A stretch of 64,000 nt of DNA, from assembly GCF_018873765.1 (NCBI RefSeq), contig NC_057924.1:2046001-2110000 (forward strand), read 5' to 3'. A model generated the notes under the pieces. The model did no database searches. It was not told where the DNA came from and was given only the letters and a program-made list of their open reading frames with translations. The stretch is from Telopea speciosissima (taxonomy: Eukaryota > Streptophyta > Magnoliopsida > Proteales > Proteaceae). Below, one piece after another: positions 32,609 through 44,557 of the stretch. The translations under genes were made by a program, and so were the position numbers. Numbering within the stretch: the stretch's first letter is position 1; each line of letters starts with the position of its first letter.

Positions 32609-34620
32609 CCCCAGCTCCGTATGACCATTCTAAGCAAATAATTGATGCAGATCTGAAGACCTACTACTTCATCTGTATAGGAAGAAAACCAAGCAAGACC
32701 AACTCATGACCTGGGTTTTTTTGCTGTTTTTTACTTAGTTTTATTTCATGTTCAATTGTTTTGGTTCAGACTGATTGAACCATGGTTCAATTTAAGTTGC
32801 AATTTTTTATTTATTTCTAAGCTATTAGTTGGATTAATTTACATTAACATAGAGGTTAATTGTGTTATGTAAGCAGCTAGAGTCGGTTAGGCATATCCCA
32901 ATCCCACTCTAACTTTACTTTTTATTGCTAATAAAAACAACCGATGGCATCTCCTAATCCCACTCTTCTTTAGCCACAATTTTATGAAAGAAAAGACTGC
33001 AGCTTTGCTTGCTTTTTTTCCATTGAAGATTTCTTGTGTTCGATCAATAAATCCCTTGTATGTGATCAAGGCCGATTGGTGTCTGATCCAATCGAACGCT
33101 TTGCGGTGTGAAACCCGGATGAATTGTTCTATTGTTGGAAGTACTAATTCTTCTACTCATAATGCCTTTAACAAGTTAAGTTTAAAATTTCCTGCAACGT
33201 TTTTTAAATTTTGGAAAGATCCTGACCTGTCGTTCTTAAATTATCCCTGTTTTCCAGTTCTGCCCTGGTTTCTTCTTAACTTGATTTTGTTGCCTAATCA
33301 TAATTGGTTTTGGACTCATCAAAGGGTGGCATAGTACAGGGGGACAACTATGGAGCTAGGTATTGGGATCATAACTAAAACGGAAATGACAAAAAACTTT
33401 GTTTGGGATGGCGTGTTTAAAACGGCTAAAATACTATACAGGATGATAAAAATGTGGTCAAACATTTTTGAGGACGGAAAAAAAAAAACGAAAACATACT
33501 GTATGGTTTTTAAACATTTATATTTTTCATTGCGAGATCAAAAGAAGGTATTATACACACAAAAAATTGAAAAATTATTACTTAAATGTCTGCATCCAAA
33601 GTTCAAAGAAACTATAACATTTAAGCAAAACACATATTAATACCCACAATTTATTCCAAATTCCACAATCCATTCTAAACACCAAAATGGCAAAATAGAA
33701 TTAAACAGAGTAATACATGGTAAAACAGACATGGCAAGAATGTTCCAATTAAACAGAGTAATCTGGCTAGCCATCCCATGCATCCCGTACTGCAGACAAC
33801 AATAAGTAAAATCAAACAGAACCCCCCCCCCCCCTCCAACTAGAATATTGACTACAGTTCCAAACAGCTGAAATTGAGATCTAACAGTCTCATCTCAACT
33901 GTTCTTCTTCAGAATTGAGTTTTTTTCTTTTTTTGATAGATTACTCAGAATTGAGTTGTTAATTGTTTTCATTAAAATATTGGCATTTTTCACGTATGTT
34001 TGAGACCAATTGGTGATTCAGTAGGTAAAAAACGCCTTTTAAAACTGCAGCCCAATTTTACCGATTGCACCCGTAATTCCTGGATCGGATTCCTGTTTAG
34101 CGCCCATCACAATGACTGGGTTGATTGGATTCGCTCTGGGATGGGTGTCTGTGCGCATCCTGATATACATCCAACCAGCCCAGCCGTTGGATGCCCCTTA
34201 GGCACCCCCTGGGCTTTGGGCTCCTTAGAGAGGAGCTCAATGTCTAATTCCTACGGACTGGGCTCCTCTCCTGCGAGCCCAGCATCTAGGGAGTGCTTAG
34301 TGAGGCATCAATTGGTGTTGGGCTGCTGGGCACGAACAACAACCTAGCACTGTTGGATGCGGGCACTCCCTAGGCGCATGAGAGGAGCCAAATCCAATTA
34401 CTAGGCTAACATTTTATTCTGTGGCAAATGACAATAAGAAAAGATTTAAGCCTCTCTGTGGTATTTTTTTTATTTTTTATTTTTGTTTATTTAACAAAAT
34501 TATTAATAAATACCATTTTTAATCAAAACATAAAAATAGTTTGGTAACAAATTGACAGTAATAGGTTTTGTCAATCCCGAAAAAGAAAACATTTTTCTGT
34601 TACGTGAACAGATAATTTAA
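32609..34620. other. Intergenic between copies 2 and 3
   Basis: No gene was recognised. 32860-33130 has a caatcccactct repeat and an aataaatccct block that could be a decayed LTR. 34120-34400 is GC-rich with internally repeated gcccag / ctagg(g/c)agtgc motifs and looks like a decayed inverted-repeat element. 34445-34570 resembles the ctttggtatttttattttt repeat edge at 22155. Confidence 0.4.
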
Positions 34621-34788
34621 AAAACTTTTCTTCCGCAGTTTCGAAAACCATTTCTGCTTTCCATAATTCAACTTCGCCGCGTGAAAGCTCTACTGTGTTC
34701 AAAGGTCAAAGTTCCTGGCGACGGTAAAAGATTTATGATAAATTCCCGGGGTTCAAAGTTTCTATGATAATTTCGCTTTGAAGAAAAT

Positions 34789-34876
34789 ATGTTCAGATAT
34801 TTGTCTCGATCTTCAGTGCTCTTAATTATTTTCTTCCTTAATTTATCATGTGATCTCGCATTTTGTATCAGTTGTG
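34789..34876 (+). pseudogene. Nudix copy 3 truncated first exon
   Basis: The ATG at 34789 opens MFRYLSRSS, matching exon 1 of copy 1. After about ten codons the sequence jumps to intron 1 text (ttccttaatttatcatg, gatctcgcattttgtat), so the rest of exon 1, its donor site and the first part of intron 1 are deleted. A frame through the junction ends after about 30 codons. Confidence 0.8.
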
Positions 34877-35284
34877 CATAATTGAGGCAATCATATTACT
34901 GTAATCGCTTCCTCGTCTAAAATTTCCACTGGATTTTGTACTCTTATCAGTGGGGTCTTACTTGATTTCAAATTTACATTATTAAGTCGATCTGTTCTTG
35001 TCTGTTCATTTTACTGCCAAAAGAAAGAGCATTTATGGTTCACTTGCTTACTGCCGAATGTTGCCTCATTGGTATTACTTTGGAAATTTATGCTTTTAAG
35101 CTTCTAATTTCTCTGCTTAAAACCTTCTTACAAATAGGCAGATGCTCGATTTCCTGGTTGTTAAAATGGAGTTATTCCAGTATAGGGGCCATATTAAGCA
35201 TTTTTTTTTTTTAAAAAAAATTGTTAATCATCAATATGGATTTGGTGCCTAATTAGCATAAATCCAAACAAGATTATAGAATGG

Positions 35285-35347
35285 GATGCACTTGGATTCT
35301 CAGACCCTGCAGTAGCGGGAGCCTCGTGCACTGAGACACTCTTTTTA
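35285..35347 (+). mobile_element. SINE 3' fragment in intron 1 of copy 3
   Basis: The words cagaccctgcagtagcggga and gcctcgtgcactgagac match the 3' end of the SINE family. Confidence 0.55.
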
Positions 35348-35478
35348 TACTTAGTATGGGATGCACTGTGTTTTTTTTTTTGATAAATTCTCTTATTTTA
35401 ACTTTAGGTCTCAAGGTTAAATCTGTGAATCCACTCAATATCAGATACATATCACTTTCAGTAAGTTCGTCTTCAGTC

Positions 35479-38400
35479 ATGGAACATGTTGTATCTGGAA
35501 ATGTTGCACAACCAAATGAGCTACTTCATGGAGTTGAGGATCAATATGGAGGTGTCATTGTAGATATGAAGGACCCCTTGGATTCTCAGGTCTTTGTTGT
35601 TACTCTCAGAGCTTCAATATCAACATGGAAGCAAGAGGTCTTATTCCAATCAAATTCTCTTCTATTTTGTTTGAACCACGAGACAAGAATTGCTGTTTGC
35701 AGGACTGGTGGTGTTGGAACCTGAAAGTTTGATAATTTCTGTTGCTTCAAAAAAAAATTTGTATTTTCCCTTGAAGATATGTATCGTCTGTGTTTCATGG
35801 TTCCAATCTACTACATTGTCCTAATCTTTGTTGTTAGTACTGAGTAATTTCTGATCCATTTTTGCAGGGTAAGAAAGGTGTTTGGATTAAATTGCCCATT
35901 GAACTTGTAAATCTTGTTGAAGTTGCTGTTAAGGTATCTCAGTATGTTGCTTACATCTGCACAGAAGTAACTAAGAATGCAGAGTTTAGTTATATAATTG
36001 ATTTTTGATTCTTTAATCTCAATAGATCTCGTGTTTCATCTGTAGATCTTCTCAAAGTTGCTACTAAAATAACTGTTTATTTCTATTTATATTGCTTTTG
36101 TTTTCGATAAGCATAGTATACTGGTAAGATAAAGGCTGATTGTGTTTCCATAATGTACTTGCTAATGTTGAGTTTAATGTAGTCTTTTTTTTTTTTTAAT
36201 ATTCTCTTAATATTGATAGATCCTTTATATTTTTCTTCAACTCATGTTTACAATTTGCAGGAGGGGTTCTGGTACCATCATGCTGAGCCAAAATACTTGA
36301 TGCTTGCATATTGGATTCCTGAAACTCCTAATACTATACCTGCAAATGCTTCACACCGAGTTACTGTTGGTGCTTGTGTGATAAATGATAAAAGAGAGGT
36401 ACTACATCTGCAGTTTGTGTCTCACAGTATTCTAATTAAATCAACACAAAACTCGAGGTGGCCTCTCTACTTCTTTAATATGTATGATGCACTCAAGGAG
36501 ATTAAGAGCCAACATTTGGAAAATCCTCTAAAACACCTGATTGGATTATTGTAACTATCCTATCTATCCATAAGGATACTATGGACCTGATCGTTATGGT
36601 TACATTCTAATTGTATATAAATAGTCTAAAAAGTTATTTTTTGTGGAATCAACCTCCCTAATATCTGATTATATATGCTCATATGAAAGTGTTAAAATTC
36701 TTCCCTTTTATTTATACTGATTTGAATATTCCAGTTGGTTTGGTACCAGCGTTTTTGTTCATACAAATCTGTCTTTCCTGTACCATAGGTTTTACAGGCC
36801 CATGTCCTCATTTTAGGTTGTGTTATTTTAGTTTTAAATTAGTGTATCAATTCTAGATTTTATAAGATCCCTCAGTATTCAATTTTGTGAACCCCTAGCA
36901 GTTGCCTTCTAATTTTGGATCCTCTAATTCCACTGTTTGGTAGATGCTGGTCGTACAGGAGAAAAGTGGCTGGTTCCGGGCCACAGGTATTTGGAAGTAC
37001 CCTACTGGAGTTGTTGATGAGGTATGTATCTCAGGATTGATAATCTTCCATTTTCCTTTAGGCTTCATGTGGTTGGTTGGGAAGTGAAGCAAAATGAAAT
37101 TAAAACAAAAATATGATGAAAACTTTTCTAATCATTACCAACAATTATTGTGTATCATTAAAATTTTCTAAATTTAGTAATTAATATTTACTTTGCTGTT
37201 CAATCAAATTCCTTGAATTTAGTAAAATAAGAATCAACTTCAAAGGTTTTAGTGCCATATTTTCTAAGAATTTTAGTTACACAATTATGATTGTAGAAAT
37301 TTCCATATTTTTTAAATTTATTTCAGTTCCCTTCTTTTCCCTTAACTTGCAACCAGACAGAGACTTAAGAAATATGCAGTTTTTTTTTCACTATTAACAG
37401 ACATTTTCATCAGGGTGAAGATATTTGTAGAGCAGCAGTAAGGGAAGTTAAAGAAGAGACAGGAGTAAGTAATACAAAATCTGCAATTTTGAACTTCAAA
37501 TAAATGTTCAATTGTACTATTTCTATATACATCAAAGGTCTATATCCTGCTAAAACCTTTACCTTTCTTCATGTGGCAGATTGACACAGAATTTGTTGAA
37601 GTACTGGCATTTAGGTAAGGATGGCTTAATCTTACATTGTTCTTTATATGCTTAACCTGAAAGCATTATTCTCATCAAGAAGGTTAGACACCTCTTTCCT
37701 TACAGTGCTACAATCCTATTCCCCAGTGCCTGTATGTACTTAATATCTGATGATTGTCCGGGAAGAAGTTTACAAATGGGATGGTGTCAGTTGGTGCCCC
37801 TCCAGTGCCTCATTTTTCCTGCCTTGTCATACTGTTGGTACTCTTGAGATATACTGAACACACTAGCATCACATTCACATCTGCCGTTTTTTAACCATAT
37901 AGAGCAGGCACTACTTGCCATATGGAGATAAAAATGGGCTCATAACATACACTCACACCCACACAAGTGCAAATCCTATGTAGTAATGTATGGGAAGGGG
38001 CACTATCAATCTTCTATAATGCCAAGCAGCATATACAGGAAGAGGTGAGGTACTGGTTCACTCTCTATTTTACACATGGACAAGAGCAAGTAGGAACTGT
38101 TGGATAGTTTTGAAGTTCCCTTGTGAGATGGACAACCTAAATTTACAAGCACATGGAAGAATGACGCAGTTCAAGGAAGAACACTGTTCATGTGGTACTG
38201 TTCATTAAAACAAAATAGTAACTACTAAAAGATCTTTGCAGCCCCAAATCTCTCCCACACAAGCTGGCTTCATGGGACCCACACCAAGTCTACATTTCTA
38301 TTCTTTTGTAGGCTCTTGGTCATTAAAAGTAGTAGCAACTAAGAGTCTCTTTTTATTTTAGTAAGTTTCTAATTTTTGTAATAGCAAGAGATCTTCTTTG

Positions 38401-41255
38401 TAGAAGTTCTTAAATATCTTGGCAGCCAAGTAACCCCATACAAAAAAAAGGGTTACTAATTTTGTATTATGGCCATTGGTTATTATAAATAAAGAGGAAG
38501 GGGCAGCTAACCCACAGATTTGATGTTTGAGAAAACTATGCTTTATGTGGTGAATCAGTCACAGCCCTTGTGGTGAAGCAAGTGGCAGCCAAGGTGGTGA
38601 AGCCATGGAGGGAGGAGGGTGGTGAGACCACAGGCCATAGGTGATGATACCTATTGGTCATATCCTTTTCTTCTTTTTTCCTTCTTTTGTGTTTTCTTTT
38701 CTGCAATGCACTGCAGCAATATAATAATTCTACCGTGGACATCCTTAAGTGAGTTATAACCTTCTTATTTAATTTCCTAAAACTATTATAAGTTCCTTCA
38801 TATTCTGTCAGTTGTTCTGGCACTGTTATGATGTCTGTTATCTCGTGTTGGACAACAACCTAGTTTAAACTTCGGCCGATAGATTCTAAGAATCTGTCCT
38901 TCAGTTGGGGCTGATGTTAAACTATGTTACTCTTCTCCATCCCTACTCCATTTGACATAAATCTTGTGTTCATCAGGTGGCTGGTTAGTATGATATATCA
39001 GTTTTCTCTTACTATTTTACTGTTTTTGTGACTAACTAATTTTTGTCCATGTCCGTTTTCTCATCATCCAACCATTAACTTTCTTTGATATTTTTACCAC
39101 TTCAGTACCCCCATAGGAGGTTCTCTAGGATATTTTATTTTCACCTTTATCAGCGGGTTCATCATTTTAGAGTTCTATTTAGTCAAAGTTTCTTGTGTGT
39201 TTTGGATTACTGTGATTCTGTTTTCTGTAGGTTTCTTAGTGTTTGGTTTATTTTAGCCTACCCTACATCATCAAATAAAGCTGTCATGACAGACTTCCAT
39301 GCTGTACTGACAGAGTAGATACATTTCAAATTTCTTAGCACGCGTGTGTGTGCCGTGCGCCTGTTGTGCGTGCGCACATGTGCACAGAAGCCATGACTTT
39401 CTGTCATATGGTAGGATGATGTAAGTTTTCATCCTTGGTTCTGGACACCAATTTGGCAGAATGAGAAATGACTGCAACTGACTGTTCCTGAGAGGTGAAT
39501 GTAATACACACCATTTTTTTTTTTGGTGAGAGATATTTTTGAGGTGAGGCACTGAGATTTCCTTCATTAGGTTATGTAGACTGTTATCAATCCTCATCTC
39601 TTTCCCACTTTTGATCAGGGCTTTGAATTTTCTTAAAAACATCACAGGCAAAGTCACCAGTCATTTTTTGGCAAGTCAGATTTATTCTTTGTTTGCATGT
39701 TGCGACCCCTCTCCTTTGACATCCAGAAGCAAGAAGTAGAGATCAAGGCAGCACAGGTAATTCATAGTTTACAATATTTTAATAGCTCTAAGCAAAAACT
39801 AAGTCCTCATTCCATGCAAAATAAAATTAATATTTGCAGATTTCATCAATGGAATAATTAATCTTTTGGGACTTATTGGAGCTTTTTGGGGGTTTTGGGG
39901 GGGGGGTAGAGATTTTGATGCTACAATGACTATAGTTATGGTTCCCCCCCCCCCTCCCCTCTTTTTTTGCAAGTTTCAATTTTGATCTAAGAGAAGGAAG
40001 AAAGAAGAATATGATGTAGCACTGAAATTGCAGTTGGGGTCCCTATTGTTTGGGGGAACTATGATTTGGTCCCTCATGTTTTAGAAACTACAGTTGGGGT
40101 CCCTCAAGTTTGGGGAAACTAGGAGAGTTCTCCCTTCTTCCCCGGGCCAATTAGAATGAAGTCCAAGATGACTTCCACATTTCTTGAAGATGATTATTTT
40201 GCACAGTCAGAACAACCTCCTAACTAGTTAGATGATCATTGTCTCTATTCTTACTAAGACCCTTGGTTACTATCTCTGATCAAGGTTGTAACTAGTTTGG
40301 AAGATTCTTTTGGCTGGGTTACCGGTAGAACAGTCATATTCAAGAAAATTTAAAAATCCCATGAGCATATCTCAGGATTTGGACTAACATCATTCTAGCA
40401 GAGGAACCCTGATCATAGTTTCCACAAACATTAGATTTTCAGACCATAGGTTTTGAAACATGAGGGACCCCATTTGTTGTTTCGCCAAACATTTTGGACT
40501 ACAATTGTATTTTACCCAAGAAAAGAATAATAGGAACTAGCAGAGGAATGGTCATGAGTCATGACTGGGGCATGGTACATTGTAGGGGTTCACTAAAAAT
40601 TACATTTTTCGACAGAATTGAAATGATCTCCTCTTTCTCTTTCTCTCTCTCTCCATAAGTTATCATTTTTATAACTCAGCATCCTGTAACAGAGGGTCAC
40701 TGTCTGCCCGGACAATGTATGGCTGCCCTGGCTGTTTAAGGCCCCATTCTCTTTTGAAAAACCATCTTATATACAGTGTCGACTTGAAATGTTGTAGTTT
40801 CTCAGGATCAAAAGGAACACACTAGGTGATGGGTAAAATCAATCAGTCTGTCAATCTTTGATTAAAACGGAGATAAAAAAATTGAATGTGCAGCAATCTA
40901 AATGTGGCTCTCTGATCCTTCGTTTTCCATGTGTAGCATTCACTGGGAGGGAAGGCTTCCCTGTGTAGAAATACAGGATATATACACCATAAAAAGGTGT
41001 ATGAGAATTCCTAACGTTTTTTGTTTATTTTGGTTCTTCCAGTGGATACCAATTGAGGATTATGCAGCGCAACCATTTGTTCAGAATCATAAGCTAGCAA
41101 AGTACTTGAGTGACATCTGCATTGCGAAGATTGATAAAGGGTATGCTGGATTTTCTCCGGTGCTTACAACTTCAGCTTTTTCAGAAAAGCCATTTGATTT
41201 GTACTTGAACAGCCGTGATCTGAATGAGCCCCAGCGTAGTTGTGATCATTCCTAG
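35479..41255 (+). CDS. NUDT2/8-type Nudix hydrolase, array copy 3 (lacks leader)
   Basis: Exon 2 homology starts at 35408, but exon 1 is truncated, so the start is placed at the exon 2 ATG 35479. Predicted coding exons: 35479-35637, 35868-35933, 36261-36398, 36944-37021, 37414-37464, 37580-37614, 39648-39756, 41043-41255; 282 residues, all GT-AG. The Nudix box at residues 143-165 is intact. Just before it, otherwise conserved residues have changed: the KFGATGVWKFPTG segment of copy 2 is WFRATGIWKYPTG here, so substrate handling or stability may differ. Intron 7 carries about 1.1 kb absent from copy 2. The C-terminus ends CDHS. The protein would be expected in the cytosol if initiated at this ATG. 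Confidence 0.8.
37080..37362. mobile_element. MITE in intron 5 of copy 3
   Basis: Same element as 10085-10392 (aaatgaaattaaaacaaa at the left, ttcccttaacttgcaacca at the right), at the same place in the homologous intron. Confidence 0.6.
38161..39277. mobile_element. Unclassified 1.1-kb insertion in intron 7 of copy 3
   Basis: Copy 1 reads acatggaagaaatgctgccatggcagact across this point (interrupted there by the copia LTR). Copy 3 has acatggaaga, then about 1.1 kb of unrelated DNA, then aaagctgtcatgacagact. The inserted DNA has a TATA-like tataaataaag at 38485 and no recognisable protein. It could be a solo LTR or other retroelement; no target duplication is certain. Confidence 0.5.
40030..40512. 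mobile_element. MITE-like element in intron 8 of copy 3
   Basis: Homologous to 17980-18480 at the same intron position: cagttggggtccctcaagtt at the left, catgagggaccccatttg and tggactacaattgtat at the right. Confidence 0.45.
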
Positions 41256-43625
41256 AAAAAAGTACTGTCCAAAAGTTTTATTTAGGGCAGGGGATTGACA
41301 GGTTGCTGGTGGGCGATAGAATCTCACAAGCCAAGCCAATGGGAGCACAGGAGGGGGCACTGCATGGTTCATATACAAGGAGTTGTCCACATCTCAGGGA
41401 GGAGAGAGTAAAAGGGCATATGATGCTGGCAGTGTGAAGGTCATTTTTCCTGTTCTTTCCAATTTTAACTGATGTATCATTTTCTCACAAAACAACATAC
41501 TGTTTGGTATGCTGCGACTGCCTGTATATGTGGGCACCTATAAAGGTGGGGACTTGGAATAAAAGGGATTAAAGATCCTCCCTATCCTTTCAGAAACAAA
41601 ATGCAATGGGATACCCATCCTCTTCCTGCTCAAGGCAATTGCCCACCGACTAGCGTACTGTGCTGCCAACAACCCGAGTTTTTGAGTGTAGATCTCCTTT
41701 CCAAAGTCGTATGTTTAACAATCACACATTATCCCACCGATGTGGGACTAAATTCCCCTATTCCACTCATTGTTCACTGTATGACCGATCTGAAACTAAA
41801 TCTCCTCATTTTTTTGCCATAGAGTGCACCCATTGCATTCACTCCCTCAGCTTTGGGCAATGAGCCCCAATATGGTCGATGCACAGATATGAGCCTTTGA
41901 AAACTACTAAACTCGACCACCTTAGCCTTTCTCATTCAGAACCTTCTGTGCTTCCCTCTCTTTTCATGTTTCCTTGTTATTTTCTTTTGCTGTTATTCTC
42001 TATGGATGCTAGTCGATCCAGGTTGTTCTCTCCTTTGGAAAACACAACTTTGTATGATTCTAGTGGAGTATCCAATTGTAGTAGTTTACATGTTAATTAG
42101 GCCAAATGTAATTTTATATATAATTTTGGTTTATTTTCTGCATTTGGATGGATGATGGATAAATTCTTTTTCGCTTTTTATGTACTGGAATAACCATGTT
42201 TATAAATTTCTCTAACAAAACGAACCCAGCAGAGCTGGGGTTGCTAGGCTTGGGTTCCTCCATTGGGATTCAGGAACAAGGCTCAGGCTTGGCTTGGTTC
42301 CTCCATTGGCTCATGACCGATCCAACCGATTTCCGTCGATTCTGCTCTGTTTCCAGCTGCTACTGGTTGACTTGGATCAGAATCGGCACTGACCGATTCG
42401 ATTCTCTATTCTGTTTTTTGAAACTTTGGTTCAGAGCCCATGATCAACAAGACAAAGATCTAATCATCACAGAGTTTGCAAATTCAGGTGGCAATTTTGA
42501 GCTTAATGTGATCTGAAGATTTGAAAAGAAAAAATAAATCGAAATATGTCAAAGAATTAGACTACAGTAAATAATCATCAATTCAGGTATTAAATGGTTG
42601 AATAAAAAAAGGGGACCCAAAAGTATGTTCTTTTATTTTATGATATTAAAATGAAAGAATGGAAAGGGTTTCTTACAAGGCCAGTGTACGAAGGAATCTA
42701 TAAGTTGCATCAATGAGGGGTTGAAAAATGGTATCGTCCATATGGTCTACATGGGGCCCACATGGTCAGAATATAAGAGAAAATGTCAATATGAGTACCA
42801 CTATTTAATATGTGAAAAAGATGTAAAGGAATCTATACAAGAGCAGTGTAGCAATGTTTTTCCCAAATAAATATTACCACAAAGAAAGTAAAACATGTGA
42901 GTTACAAGCCAAGGTTGCCATATTATACACAGTAAAAGTTTTGTAATTGCTAAAACAGTAGAATAATACTCCCATGGTGAAGCAGAATGCTATTGATCAT
43001 CGAACGACCTTGCTGAATCTCCAATAGCAGTTCATACGTCAAGAAAAAGTGTGTTCCTTCTTGAATTTCTTATTGACATATTGTGAAGTTATTTTTAAGA
43101 ACAAGATGGCCTTTCCTTGCTATGTTCGGCATACGTTCTTGGAATGCATTTTAGGTTGAGAACATATCCTAAGGAAAAAAGAAAGATAGTTTGGTATGCA
43201 TACCTGTTCATGGATGTTAGACCATGACACCAATGGATGTCTTGAAAAAAAGTATCCACAGGGAACCCACATATCTAGAGTAGGAAAGAAAAAATAATAA
43301 AATAGCTCATGTGAGAAGGAAATTGCACTCTAACATTTTGGGGAATTTTTCATTTTAAGTTTTCTAAGCCTTTGTGTTTTATGTCAGAAGTTATGTAAAA
43401 GACAATTCATATGATAAAATCATTATAAAAATTAAGATTTTATTTAAACTTTTTCTTGAAGTTTCTCAATGTGTGAGTAACTACCATCCCTAGAAACAAA
43501 TGAACTCTAATGTGTAGTTTCTCAATTTTCATAATGGCATTTTCTTTTCTTTACATTAAAAAAAAACCTAAGGATTAATTAAAAAATTACAAGAGAAATA
43601 ACAAATAAGCGTTTGTGTACCACAA
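41256..43625. other. Intergenic between copies 3 and 4
   Basis: No gene was recognised. 41280-41370 is homologous to the DNA after copy 1 (ggggat-aacacgc block). 41725-41755 holds the word cccaccgatgtgggact, which is common in plant LTR starts in inverse form. 42150-42430 has cttgggttcctccattggg duplicated internally. 43120-43210 contains an inverted pair (tatgttcggcatacgttcttgg, then agtttggtatgcatacc) typical of a small MITE. Confidence 0.4.
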
Positions 43626-43836
43626 AATTGACCTCCCATACCCTTCGAGAAGGCAATTTTGTAGCGGACAAGCTTGCGGCTGTAGTCTGTAGGCACCACC
43701 TCTCAACAAGACAAACATGTGTTGGATCTCTACCCTTCCCGCTGAGCTTGTAATGTTTTGTTCTTAAACTTTTGTTCCGTTTTTGTGCCTAACGGTTTTC
43801 ACTAATAAAATGCTATACCAAAAAAAGAAAAACACC
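43626..43836 (+). mobile_element. LINE 3' end remnant with A-rich tail
   Basis: The frame HTLREGNFVADKLAAV matches the C-terminal RNase H-like REGN-x-VAD motif of plant L1-type LINEs. It is followed by a 3' UTR ending ataaaatgctataccaaaaa. It is 5'-truncated and inactive. Confidence 0.65.
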
Positions 43837-44039
43837 ACGTATTTTAAAATGTTTATTCAACAAAAATAAAAAATAAAAAAACCCTTTAATTGCTTCAATG
43901 GTCAAAATCTTAAGATGTACCTAGGAAATCAAGGATCAAGTATTGGTACCATGAAAGTCCTCACAACCCCAAAAAAGATATAAAAACATTTTGAATAATC
44001 ATTGCCCATGTAAGGGATAAGGACGCATCATTGATTCAC

Positions 44040-44120
44040 TTGAAAGAATAGATGTCTTGTGATGTTTGGAAGAAAAAAAACACAAACTCTTGTGATGGCC
44101 ATAATAATTCGCCTCACAAG
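44040..44120. repeat. Dispersed repeat, copy C (partial)
   Basis: gaatagatgtcttgtgatgtt and ataataattcgcctca match the end of the repeat at 61-280. Confidence 0.45.
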
Positions 44121-44557
44121 GCGTTGACGGTTGACGGATGACATGTCCATTCCCTACCAAGAAGAAGAAGTAATAAAAATTTGAAATTTAGCGCCGAGAG
44201 AATAAGCGCGGTAACCGTATCAGTCAAAGTCCTGCAACGTGTTTCGAGGAATTTTACTTTACGCTGAGGAGAATGGCTTCATCGGTCATGGTATATGCTA
44301 CTGCACGGTACCTCCCAGACGATTTCTGTCATGGTCCTTTGTACGATCCAAGAAATTCATGAGAGCGATCAAGATCTGTACTTGGACCGCAGTAGCTTCG
44401 GTTTTTACCTCTCAGCCGTATCTCACAAGTTTTCAAAGTCCGCGTGACCAAAACCCTACGCAAATGTGTGCTTCACATATATTTAAGAAGATACAGATCA
44501 GATCGAAGAAGAAGAAGAAGAAAAACATAATTTTGCCATTTCTTCTTGATCGAACAG

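Noticed and set aside
32860..33130. Possible solo LTR after Nudix copy 2
   Set aside because: No paired terminal repeat, primer site or target duplication could be identified.
41725..41755. cccaccgatgtgggact as an LTR terminus
   Set aside because: The motif is suggestive, but no second repeat or primer-binding site was found around it.
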